A stretch of DNA of 9,420 nucleotides from Acidimicrobiales bacterium. GTDB taxonomy: Bacteria; Actinomycetota; Acidimicrobiia; Acidimicrobiales; Poriferisodaliceae. Of this stretch, positions 1 through 6,167 are shown piece by piece (within the stretch, counting starts at the first letter, position 1; the number at the start of each line of letters is the position of its first letter). The stretch covers positions 1-9,420 of the forward strand of contig JAHDHM010000011.1 in assembly GCA_020631315.1 (NCBI GenBank). Direction: 5' to 3'. The position numbers were made by a program, and so were the translations under genes. The notes beneath the pieces were generated by a model that saw only the letters and a list, made by a program, of their open reading frames with translations, ran no database searches and was not told the DNA's origin.

Positions 1-664
1 AACCGGGCCCTGCTCGGCGACATGGACGTCGACGAGGTGCCGATCCCCGCGGGCGGCCGTCGTGATCATCGGCGGCGGCGACACCGGCGCCGACTGCCTC
101 GGCACCGCCCACCGTCAGGGCGCGGCGTCGATCCGCCAGTTCGAGATCATGCCCCGGCCGCCCGAAGAGCGGGCCAGCGAGCGCAACCCGTGGCCGACGT
201 TCCCGATGGTCTACAAGGTCACCTCGGCCCACGAAGAGGGCGGCGAACGCGTCTATTCGGTCAACACCGAAGAGTTCCTCATGGACGACGACGGCAACCT
301 CGTCGGTCTGCGCGGTTCTGAGGTCGAGTTCAAGGACGGCCGCTTCGAGAAGGTCGAGGGCACCGACTTCGAGTTCGACGTCGACCTCGTGTTTCTCGCC
401 ATGGGCTTCACCGGCCCCGAGGGCGGCGGTCTACTGGAGCAGTTCGAGCTCGAGCAGGATCCGCGTTCGAACGTGGCTCGCGACTGCGATTACAAGACCA
501 ACGCCGACGACGTCTGGGTCTGCGGCGACATGGGCCGTGGTCAGAGCCTGATCGTGTGGGCCATCGCCGAGGGCCGCGCCTGCGCCGCCGCAGTCGACGA
601 GGCACTCATGGGCTCGACCGCCCTGCCTCGCCCGGTCAAGCCCACGGACCGCCCCCTGGTCTGA
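1..664 (+). CDS. gltD: Glutamate synthase small subunit GltD, C-terminal part, with an apparent frameshift near base 50
   Basis: This is the C-terminal portion of the NADPH-dependent glutamate synthase (GOGAT) small subunit, which passes electrons from NADPH through FAD to the large subunit for glutamate formation from glutamine and 2-oxoglutarate. From base 59 the frame reads VVIIGGGDTGADCLGT, the second Rossmann (NADPH) motif, then RPPEERASERNPWPTFP, and near the end VWVCGDMGRGQSLIVWAIAEG, the conserved C-terminal FAD/pyridine nucleotide region. About 200 residues of a family member of roughly 480 are present; the rest lies upstream of the window. Bases 1-57 read sensibly only in the first frame (NRALLGDMDVDEVPIPAGG), whereas everything after base 58 reads in the second frame, so one base is extra or two are missing around bases 49-60. 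The spot is a G/C-rich run, so a sequencing error is as likely as a real disruption. The gene ends 664 and faces the MFS gene. Confidence 0.9.
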   Translation, partial: TGPCSATWTSTRCRSPRAAVVIIGGGDTGADCLGTAHRQGAASIRQFEIMPRPPEERASERNPWPTFPMVYKVTSAHEEGGERVYSVNTEEFLMDDDGNLVGLRGSEVEFKDGRFEKVEGTDFEFDVDLVFLAMGFTGPEGGGLLEQFELEQDPRSNVARDCDYKTNADDVWVCGDMGRGQSLIVWAIAEGRACAAAVDEALMGSTALPRPVKPTDRPLV

Positions 665-692
665 GCGGCTGACTACGGCTGGCTTTTCTTCA

Positions 693-806
693 GCGATCTG
701 GAGGCCGGTCCTTGCGCGTGCAGACATCTGGAGTCCGATTCGAGCGCTGAGCGCAAGAATCACCCTCCAGATGGACGGAGCGCGCTCCGATCACACTCCA
801 GATCGC
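693..806. repeat. Nested inverted repeat (about 114 bp) filling the gltD/MFS convergent junction
   Basis: Four copies of the octamer ATCTGGAG lie here, two direct (696-703, 726-733) and two inverted (765-772, 796-803). They form an outer perfect 11-base pair (GCGATCTGGAG at 693-703 with its complement at 796-806) and an inner perfect 9-base pair (725-733 with 765-773). Further pairing inside the inner arm is GATTC 737-741 with 757-761 and GCGCT 744-748 with AGCGC 750-754. All pairs share a centre at about base 749, so the symmetry is not accidental. A separate 14-base perfect palindrome, CGGAGCGCGCTCCG, sits at 776-789 in the right half. No T-tract follows, so a classical intrinsic terminator is not shown. 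It could be a palindromic REP-like or MITE-like element, a bidirectional transcription end, or a binding array with 30-31 base spacing. The 181-base gap 665-845 holds no convincing gene. Confidence 0.8.
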
Positions 807-830
807 GACGTCGATGGAGGAGTTTCCGGG

Positions 831-842
831 GCTCAGTTGAGC
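831..842. terminator. Short palindrome just beyond the MFS stop codon
   Basis: GCTCA-GT-TGAGC is a 5-base perfect inverted repeat that begins three bases past the MFS stop codon, flanked by GC-rich sequence. It may contribute to ending the minus-strand transcript. The two-base centre is too small for a stable RNA loop and there is no T-run, so it is a weak candidate and could equally be a protein site or chance. Confidence 0.2.
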
Positions 843-845
843 GGG

Positions 846-2057
846 TCAGCCGAGTTGGAGGTCGCGGGTCTCGCCGATGACGAAGATCAGCCAGGCGACG
901 CCGACGAACATGGCGACGGCCAAGGCGACCGCGGACGCGTCCAACCCAGCAGCATCGGCGAACCAGCCGACGATCAGCGGACCGATGATGCGACCCAGGT
1001 CCTGCATCGAACCCAGCCCGGCCAGGAACGGGGCGCGTACTCCAGCGGGCGCGACGTCGCTGCCGATCGTGAGCATCGTGCCCGAGCTCATGCCGTTGCC
1101 GATGCCGATCACGGTGCCGGCGATGACGACACCGACCGTCGAGTCAACCGTGCCGAGCAGCAGCAGGCCGATGCCCATGAGCGTGAAGGCGGGGACGGTG
1201 GCGAAGAGTCGTCCGTGACGGTCCATCAGCCACCCGGCCACGGGGAACAGCATCAGGTCGGCACCCGTGCCGATGGCGACGACCGCACCGACTGCCGTCG
1301 CTGACAGCCCGAGATCGTCGGCGATCAACGGGATCACGATCAGCCGCCCGCTGCGAACCGCCGTGATCAGCGCAGGCCCGATGCCGATCATGACGAGGCG
1401 ACGCCAGTGCCCGGTCATGCTCGGCGCCGGCTCATCGTCACTACTCGGCGGAGGAGTCGGCTCACTGAGTGCGTGAGCGCCCGAACGTCGGTTGATGATC
1501 AGATCGGGCAGGAGCCCGGCGCCCATCACACAGGCAGCAGCGACGAAGGTCGTCTCGGGTGAGGTCAGGTCGGTGAGGGCGCCACCGACGAACGGCCCGA
1601 CGAAGATGCCTGCTCGAGCGGTGCCGCCCATCAACGACATGGCCCGGCCTCGCTGTGACGAGTCGACCGTTCGGGCGATGTGGGTCTGCTGTGCGAGACG
1701 CATGCCCATCGAGCCGATGCCGGTGCCGAGCCGCAGCATCACCAGCACGGCGATGACGCCGGTCGCGCCGAGCAGCGCAGCGCTGAGCGCCGAGAGCAGG
1801 ATCGACGCCACCAGCAGGCCGCGTTCGCCGACGCGGGACATCGCTGCTCCCAGCGGAAGGCCGGATGCCGCTGCGCCGACACCGGTCGCGGCGAGCACCA
1901 CGGTCGCCGAGGTGAAGGACAGGCCGAGGTCGGTCAGGTAGACGGGCAGGATCGGCAGCAGCATCGCCGTACCGAACGCGACCCCGAACCACGGCACGTA
2001 GATCGGCAGCGCGAGCCGGCGGAGCGTCGCCTTGAGCTCGGCGGTCGGGTCGGTCAC
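846..2057 (-). CDS. Major facilitator superfamily transporter, 12-helix type
   Basis: This 403-residue inner-membrane protein is a secondary transporter of the MFS; the substrate cannot be told from sequence. The N-terminal half starts its first helix at about residues 17-40 and carries a degenerate motif A between helices 2 and 3 (GAAMSRVGERG, 70-80). The second half carries the matching loop motif GWLMDRHGR (275-283). A hydrophilic, proline- and serine-rich loop at about 190-218 separates the two six-helix bundles. The GTG start at 2057-2055 is chosen because it overlaps the TGA of the upstream Sua5 gene in a GTGA arrangement. The open frame continues far upstream, but there it is only the antisense-free shadow of the Sua5 gene. 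The overlap implies co-transcription and translational coupling with Sua5. A drug or metabolite exporter is the usual guess for this subgroup, but that is inference. Confidence 0.88.
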   Translation of the reverse strand: MTDPTAELKATLRRLALPIYVPWFGVAFGTAMLLPILPVYLTDLGLSFTSATVVLAATGVGAAASGLPLGAAMSRVGERGLLVASILLSALSAALLGATGVIAVLVMLRLGTGIGSMGMRLAQQTHIARTVDSSQRGRAMSLMGGTARAGIFVGPFVGGALTDLTSPETTFVAAACVMGAGLLPDLIINRRSGAHALSEPTPPPSSDDEPAPSMTGHWRRLVMIGIGPALITAVRSGRLIVIPLIADDLGLSATAVGAVVAIGTGADLMLFPVAGWLMDRHGRLFATVPAFTLMGIGLLLLGTVDSTVGVVIAGTVIGIGNGMSSGTMLTIGSDVAPAGVRAPFLAGLGSMQDLGRIIGPLIVGWFADAAGLDASAVALAVAMFVGVAWLIFVIGETRDLQLG

Positions 2058-3058
2058 GTGCCGATGATCCGACCGCTCGCGGCCTTGCGGAGGCGGTCGT
2101 CGAGGGCACGCCCGAGACCCGGCCGTCCGGTGAACTCCACGACGATCGTGTCGTGGCCGAGGCCGTCGGCGTGACGAAGCCGCTCGTAGAGATGCCGGGC
2201 CACGTCGTCGAGATCGTCGAGCGAGCCGAGCGACGAGAATGCTCCGCCGACAGGCCGCACCGACTCGTCGTAACCGAGCACCAGCACTGCGCCGTCGGGT
2301 GCTGCTGCGGAACCGGCGAGGCGGGCAACCGTGTGTGTGCCGGGTGCGTAGTGGGTGAGGAGTCGTCCGGGGGAGCCCTCGGATGGCGCCGCAGCTGGCG
2401 CGTCCACCACCTCGACCCCAAGTCGTTCGGCGATGGCATCGGCGGGGAGGGCGCCGTGGCGCAGCACGACGACATGGTCGTCCTCGATGCGCACGACGGT
2501 CGACTCGATACCGGCCGTCGAGGGTCCGGCATCCAACACTGCATCGATGGCGTCGCCGAGGTCGGCTTCGACGTGATCGGCAGTCGTCGCGCTCACGTAG
2601 CTGAAGCGGTTGGCGCTCGGCGCCGCCACCGGGCGACCGACCTTTCGCAACAGCGCCGCCGCGACCGGGTGTGCAGGCGCCCGCACTGCCACATCGGGCA
2701 GGTCCGACGTGATGAGCGAGGGCAACGCTTCGGCCTTCGGGGTGATGACCGTGAGCGGCCCTGGCCAGAAGGCTTCGGTGAGGGCCCGGGCGAGCGGCGA
2801 CCACGAGGCGGCGACGTTCGACAGATCCCATGTGGAGTCGACGTGCACGATCAGCGGATCGTCCGGTGGGCGGCCCTTCGCGGCGAAGATGCTGCGGGCT
2901 GCGTCCTCGTCGTGGGCCAGGCCGCCGAGTCCGTAGACCGTCTCGGTCGCAAAGGCGACCAGGCCGCCGGCCCGGAGCAGTGCTGCGGCGCGTTCGATCG
3001 ACGGGTCGTCGTCCAGCTCGTCGGCCGGCAGCTCCGGATCAACGACCAGCCGCAACAC
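2054..3058 (-). CDS. L-threonylcarbamoyladenylate synthase, Sua5/YrdC/TsaC family
   Basis: This cytoplasmic enzyme makes threonylcarbamoyl-AMP from threonine, bicarbonate and ATP, the first step of N6-threonylcarbamoyladenosine (t6A) formation on ANN-decoding tRNAs. The predicted protein has 334 residues. The YrdC fold spans about 18-215, with FATETVYGLG (36-45), the nucleotide-binding KGRPPDDPLIVH (61-72), WPGPLT (98-103), APSAN (146-150) and ESTVV (185-189). The linker GRLLTHYAPGTH (231-242) leads into the C-terminal Sua5 domain, so this is the long Sua5 form, not the short TsaC form. I chose the GTG at 3058 because the family N-terminus begins just after it and a TAGCCT box lies 8 bases upstream. 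A TTG follows directly at 3055 as an alternative. The stop overlaps the MFS start by 4 bases. It is divergent from the 207-residue anchored protein across 59 bases. Confidence 0.93.
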   Translation of the reverse strand: MLRLVVDPELPADELDDDPSIERAAALLRAGGLVAFATETVYGLGGLAHDEDAARSIFAAKGRPPDDPLIVHVDSTWDLSNVAASWSPLARALTEAFWPGPLTVITPKAEALPSLITSDLPDVAVRAPAHPVAAALLRKVGRPVAAPSANRFSYVSATTADHVEADLGDAIDAVLDAGPSTAGIESTVVRIEDDHVVVLRHGALPADAIAERLGVEVVDAPAAAPSEGSPGRLLTHYAPGTHTVARLAGSAAAPDGAVLVLGYDESVRPVGGAFSSLGSLDDLDDVARHLYERLRHADGLGHDTIVVEFTGRPGLGRALDDRLRKAASGRIIGT

Positions 3059-3066
3059 GCCCTGGC

Positions 3067-3072
3067 AGGCTA
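3067..3072 (-). promoter_or_regulatory. Candidate -10 box of the Sua5 gene, leaderless type
   Basis: TAGCCT on the minus strand fits the TANNNT form of actinobacterial -10 boxes and ends 8 bases before the GTG start. That would place transcription start at or next to the start codon. There is no clear Shine-Dalgarno sequence and no convincing -35 hexamer. The reading is inferential. Confidence 0.35.
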
Positions 3073-3117
3073 CCGACCCGACCGAACCCACCGGCCGGGA
3101 ACTGGAACACTGGCGAG

Positions 3118-3741
3118 ATGGTGGCGAAGACGATCGTGGCGGTCTTGATGCTCGTCCTGGCTGTGTTCGGGGCCCCAGGCCGCGCAGTTGCACTGAGTTG
3201 TCTCTCGCCCGAGGCGATGATCGAGCGCTCGGAGCTGGTCTTCAGCGGCACGGTCGTCCAACGTCTCGACGACGTGACCATCGGACCCTCGGGCGAGCCG
3301 TTGAGCGTCGCCGTGGTCGAGGTCGACCAGGTCTGGAAGGGTCGTGTCGCTGCTCGCGTCGTGCTCACGATGGACCCGGTTGATACGGAGTCGGAGCCTG
3401 ACCTCCTAGTTGGTGAGACGTTTGCGCATCTCGTGGTCGACGATCGCCAGCTCGTCAACGAGTGCAACACATGGCCTGTCGACTGGATCGTCGAGATCCT
3501 CGGTCCCGGTTCACCAGTCGACCCGACACTCGAACCGGAGGTGCTGGCGGACTTCGCCGTTCTCGAGCCGACCCCTCCGCCCACGGTGACCGGACCCGAG
3601 GTTCCGGATTCGGACGCGAATGGCGCCGAGAACTGGAATCGCCGCCTTCTCCTCGGCATCACGGCTGCCGGTGCGACGTTCGTCGTGCTCGGGTTGACTC
3701 GCCTGAACAGGAGGAACGACGGCGAGATCGCGGAGCCCTGA
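3118..3741 (+). CDS. Secreted, C-terminally membrane-anchored protein of unknown function (207 residues)
   Basis: I do not recognise a named family with certainty. The sequence shows a signal peptide (hydrophobic core about residues 5-17, then GAPGRAVA around 18-25), an extracytoplasmic region of about 150 residues, a proline-rich stretch (EPTPPPTVTGPEVP, near 158-171) and a final helix, LLLGITAAGATFVVLGL, followed by a basic tail. This is a type I topology with the body outside. Only two cysteines lie beyond the signal, C28 in SCLSPEAMIERSELVFSGTV and C116 in NECN, which could form a disulphide. The pattern of cysteine, ER, VFSGTV and VDQVWKG recalls the small beta-barrel (NTR/TIMP-like OB fold) proteins common in actinobacteria; that is a guess. 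ALSC does not fit a strict lipobox. The ATG at 3118 is chosen because it starts the signal peptide; the open frame upstream is antisense to Sua5. Confidence 0.8.
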   Translation: MVAKTIVAVLMLVLAVFGAPGRAVALSCLSPEAMIERSELVFSGTVVQRLDDVTIGPSGEPLSVAVVEVDQVWKGRVAARVVLTMDPVDTESEPDLLVGETFAHLVVDDRQLVNECNTWPVDWIVEILGPGSPVDPTLEPEVLADFAVLEPTPPPTVTGPEVPDSDANGAENWNRRLLLGITAAGATFVVLGLTRLNRRNDGEIAEP

Positions 3742-3831
3742 TCAGGCGTCCCGGGCGAGCCTCACGCTGTGTCTCTAGGCGTCCCGGGCCAGCCTCACGC
3801 TGTGTCTCTAGGCGTCCCGGGCCAGCCTCAC
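3742..3831 (-). repeat. 33-base tandem repeat (2.7 copies) duplicating the 3' end of egtB, stop codon included
   Basis: Read on the minus strand, the last eight codons of egtB (VRLARDA plus stop) and a nine-base linker, AGACACAGC, form a 33-base unit at 3831-3799. The unit recurs at 3798-3766 and, without the linker, at 3765-3742. The first two copies are identical and end in TAG (3810-3808 and 3777-3775). The third differs by one synonymous base in the leucine codon (CTG to CTC) and ends in TGA (3744-3742), directly abutting the TGA of the convergent 207-residue gene. Because 33 is a multiple of three, read-through would add RHSVRLARDA repeats in frame. The likely history is an original gene ending in the distal TGA, with later tandem duplication introducing the nearer TAG. 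Confidence 0.95.
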
Positions 3832-5046
3832 GCCGGAGGCATGCCAGCTGGTGTGGGGGTGGAAGAAGTTCCGGTACGTCGTGCGGAAGTGGCCGGTCGG
3901 GGTCATGTACGAGCCACCTCGCAGCACGAACTGGTTGGCCATGAACTTGCCGTTGTACTCACCGACGGCACCGTCGACGGTGCGGAACCCGGGGTAGGAG
4001 TCGTAGGCGCTCTGTGTCCACTCCCACAGCGTGCCGACCGCTCCGGTTCGACCTGCCTCAGGCCCGACGGCGTGGAACGCATCGCCGGAACGGAACTGGC
4101 CGTCGGTCGGATCGTCGTTGCCGAACACGGCCTCCCACTCGGTCTCACGAGGCAGCCGAAGCCCGGCCCAGCGGGCGAACGCATCGGCCTCGTAGTAGGT
4201 GATGTGGCTGAGCGGCTGGTCGTCGTCGATCGGGTGCTCGCCGTGGAGATCGAAGCGGGTGCCGCGGTCGAGGTCCCAATAGTCCGGTGCGGTGCGCCCG
4301 GTGCGGTTCCGCCAACCCCAGCCATCCGAGAGCCACAGCGTCGCCTGGTCGTACCCACCATCGGCGATGAACTGGCGGAACTCGCCGCAGGTGACGGGCT
4401 TCGAGGCGATGCGGAACGGCTCGAGCCAGGTGCGGTGGCGAGGTGTCTCGTTGTCGAACGAGAAGCCGTCGCCGGTGTGGCCGACATCGACGAGGCCGCC
4501 GTCGTGATGCAGCCAGCCGCCGGGATGCGACGGCGAGGCGACGACCGGTGTGTCGGTGTAGGCCGGTGCGAACGGGTGGCACGACAGAAGGTGCAGCGCA
4601 TCCATGAGGATCAGTTCCTGGTGCTGCTGTTCGTGATGGATGCCGAGCTCGATGAGTTCCAGCTGCTCAGGAGTAGGGTCAGCGTCGAACAGCCGGTCCA
4701 TGGCCTCGTCGACGTGGTGGCGATAGTCGACGACCCGCTGGTGAGGCGGCCGCGACAACAGGCCGCGTTCGGCCCGGGGCTGACGTCGACCGATCGTCTC
4801 GTAGTAGCTGTTGAACAGGTACGAGAACTGCTCGTCGAACGGTGCCTCGTCGAGCACGAAGGTCTCGAAGAACCAGGTGGTGTGACCGAGGTGCCACTTG
4901 GTGGGGCTGGCGTCGGGCATCGACTGGACGACCTGGTCCTCGAGCGAGAGAGGCGCGGCGAGCGAATCGGTGGTGCGGCGCATCTCGACGAAACGTCGTC
5001 GCAGATCGGTCACCTGGTCGGTGTTCGTGTCGTCGGTGATCGTCAC
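3808..5046 (-). CDS. egtB: Hercynine oxygenase / sulfoxide synthase EgtB (ergothioneine biosynthesis)
   Basis: EgtB is the non-haem iron enzyme that joins hercynine (trimethylhistidine) to a thiol, cysteine or gamma-glutamylcysteine, with O2 to make the sulfoxide precursor of ergothioneine. The 412-residue protein has an N-terminal DinB-like four-helix domain with the iron histidines in HLGHTTWFFE (H55) and HHEQQHQE (H138, H142), and a C-terminal formylglycine-generating-enzyme-like domain from about 185. That domain includes LWEWTQSAYDSYPGF, LRGGSY and the terminal YRNFF...GVRLARD signature. YYETIGRRQPRAERGLLSRP (81-100) is typical of the widespread EgtB group outside mycobacteria, so the thiol donor is open. 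The GTG start has GGAG six bases upstream (5056-5053), a normal leadered start. No egtD, egtA or egtC is next to it. Its 3' end is tandemly repeated. Confidence 0.94.
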   Translation of the reverse strand: MTITDDTNTDQVTDLRRRFVEMRRTTDSLAAPLSLEDQVVQSMPDASPTKWHLGHTTWFFETFVLDEAPFDEQFSYLFNSYYETIGRRQPRAERGLLSRPPHQRVVDYRHHVDEAMDRLFDADPTPEQLELIELGIHHEQQHQELILMDALHLLSCHPFAPAYTDTPVVASPSHPGGWLHHDGGLVDVGHTGDGFSFDNETPRHRTWLEPFRIASKPVTCGEFRQFIADGGYDQATLWLSDGWGWRNRTGRTAPDYWDLDRGTRFDLHGEHPIDDDQPLSHITYYEADAFARWAGLRLPRETEWEAVFGNDDPTDGQFRSGDAFHAVGPEAGRTGAVGTLWEWTQSAYDSYPGFRTVDGAVGEYNGKFMANQFVLRGGSYMTPTGHFRTTYRNFFHPHTSWHASGVRLARDA

Positions 5047-5152
5047 GGTCTGCTCCAGGGATCGCGGGAGGGTTGCAGCGTGGCCCCGTCAGGATGGCGG
5101 GTTCGGGTGCGGACGCCATCGCCCGACTCGGCTGATCACCCGGACTGCACCG

Positions 5153-5158
5153 TAGAGT
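5153..5158 (+). promoter_or_regulatory. Candidate -10 box of the renalase-like gene, leaderless type
   Basis: TAGAGT matches TANNNT and is separated from the GTG start at 5166 by seven bases (CCGAGCC). There is no Shine-Dalgarno sequence between them, so transcription would begin at or beside the start codon. I see no good -35 hexamer. Confidence 0.4.
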
Positions 5159-5165
5159 CCGAGCC

Positions 5166-6122
5166 GTGAACCCCGGACCAGACGCACATGTTCCCCCCAA
5201 GGTCGACGTCGTGGTCGTCGGTGCTGGCATCTCGGGCCTCGCGGCGGCTCGCTCGCTGACCTCGGCCGGTTACTCGGTACGCGTGCTCGAGAAGTCCCGC
5301 GGTGTCGGCGGACGGATGGCATCTCGTCGTCGCGGCGAGGTCAGGTTCGATCATGGTGCGCAGTTCTTCACGACGCGATCGCCGGAGTTCAGCGAGCTCG
5401 TCGCCGACGCGGTCGAGGCAGGTGCCGTCGTCGAATGGACCCGAGGCTTCGGCGAGGTCGATGGCTACCCGAGATGGCGCGGTGCCGAGGCGATGACGTC
5501 GCTGGCGAAGTGGATGGCTGCCGATCTCGACGTCGCCACCGAGACCACGGTGGTGGATCTCGCCGATCACCCGGCGCAGGCGTACGTCCTCACCGCACCG
5601 GTCCCGCAGAGCCTTGCGGTCCTCTCGATGTCGAAGCTGCTGCCCGACCCGGAGCTGGCGGTCCGGTTCACCACCGAGATCGCCTATCGCCCGACCATCG
5701 CCGTCATGTCGACCTTCGAAGGCGAGACGAACCTCGCCGATCACGGCGGCCATCAGGCCCACGACGACCCGGCCGTCACGTTCATCGCCGACAACTGCGC
5801 CAAGGGCGTGTCGAGTCAGCCTGCGCTGACGTTCCACTTGTCCGAGGAGTGGTCCCACCGGTGGTGGAAGGGTGATGACGACGAACTGGTCGCCGCAGTC
5901 TGGGACGCTGCTGCCGACGTCGTCGGGTCGGCGACACCGGTCGAGAGTTCGGTGCAGCGCTGGCGCTACGCGGGCCCCACGAAGATGTGGCCCGAGAAGT
6001 GCGTCGTCTGGGGCGACGCCCCCGTGGTCGCGCTCGCCGGCGAGGCGTTCGACGGCCCGAAGGTCGAAGGCGCGTTCCTGAGCGGTCTCGCAGCGGCCGA
6101 CGCGATCGCCGCTCGTCTCTGA
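5166..6122 (+). CDS. Renalase-like NAD(P)/FAD-dependent oxidoreductase
   Basis: The 318-residue soluble flavoprotein belongs to the renalase branch of the amine-oxidase-like FAD family. Characterised members oxidise wrongly reduced dihydro isomers of NAD(P)H back to NAD(P)+ with O2; a role here is by family only. Visible are the FAD-binding Rossmann VVGAGISGLAAARS (17-30) with the ribose-binding acidic residue in LEKS (E42), GGRMASRR (49-56 region) and the renalase signature RFDHGAQFF (60-68). The C-terminal flavin motif LAGEAFDGPKVEGAFLSG lies close to residue 300. Length is typical. GTG 5166 is chosen because of the TAGAGT box seven bases upstream and because the Rossmann strand begins 14 residues in. 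It is divergent from egtB across 119 bases and convergent with the methyltransferase. Confidence 0.88.
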   Translation: MNPGPDAHVPPKVDVVVVGAGISGLAAARSLTSAGYSVRVLEKSRGVGGRMASRRRGEVRFDHGAQFFTTRSPEFSELVADAVEAGAVVEWTRGFGEVDGYPRWRGAEAMTSLAKWMAADLDVATETTVVDLADHPAQAYVLTAPVPQSLAVLSMSKLLPDPELAVRFTTEIAYRPTIAVMSTFEGETNLADHGGHQAHDDPAVTFIADNCAKGVSSQPALTFHLSEEWSHRWWKGDDDELVAAVWDAAADVVGSATPVESSVQRWRYAGPTKMWPEKCVVWGDAPVVALAGEAFDGPKVEGAFLSGLAAADAIAARL

Positions 6123-6151
6123 GCGCCCGGCTCGGCGGCGACCGGCTGCGC
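6123..6151. terminator. GC-rich stem-loop between convergent renalase-like and methyltransferase genes
   Basis: GCGC CCGG at 6123-6130 can pair with CCGG (6142-6145) and GCGC (6148-6151), leaving a two-base bulge and an 11-base loop. It begins immediately after the TGA of the renalase-like gene and ends 16 bases before the methyltransferase stop. It has no T-tract, so it is at best a bidirectional transcription-slowing structure. Confidence 0.35.
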
Positions 6152-6167
6152 CATTGGTGTCGTCGGC

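Noticed and set aside
62..664. A complete 200-residue gene starting at GTG 62
   Set aside because: GTG 62 is an internal valine of the GltD NADPH motif VVIIGGG, and upstream bases encode more GltD in another frame. It is a fragment of gltD, not a separate gene.
846..2831. A 661-residue minus-strand open frame covering MFS and most of the Sua5 region
   Set aside because: Only its last 403 residues look like a protein (MFS). The first 258 are an arginine-rich off-frame reading of Sua5. The GTGA overlap at 2057 gives the natural start.
2153..3148. A 331-residue plus-strand open frame opposite the Sua5 gene
   Set aside because: It is antisense to Sua5, which carries every family motif; the opposite frame is low-complexity and rich in Arg and Gly.
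3769..5169. A 466-residue plus-strand open frame opposite egtB
   Set aside because: It is antisense to a clearly conserved egtB and has no recognisable domain; long antisense frames are common in GC-rich DNA.
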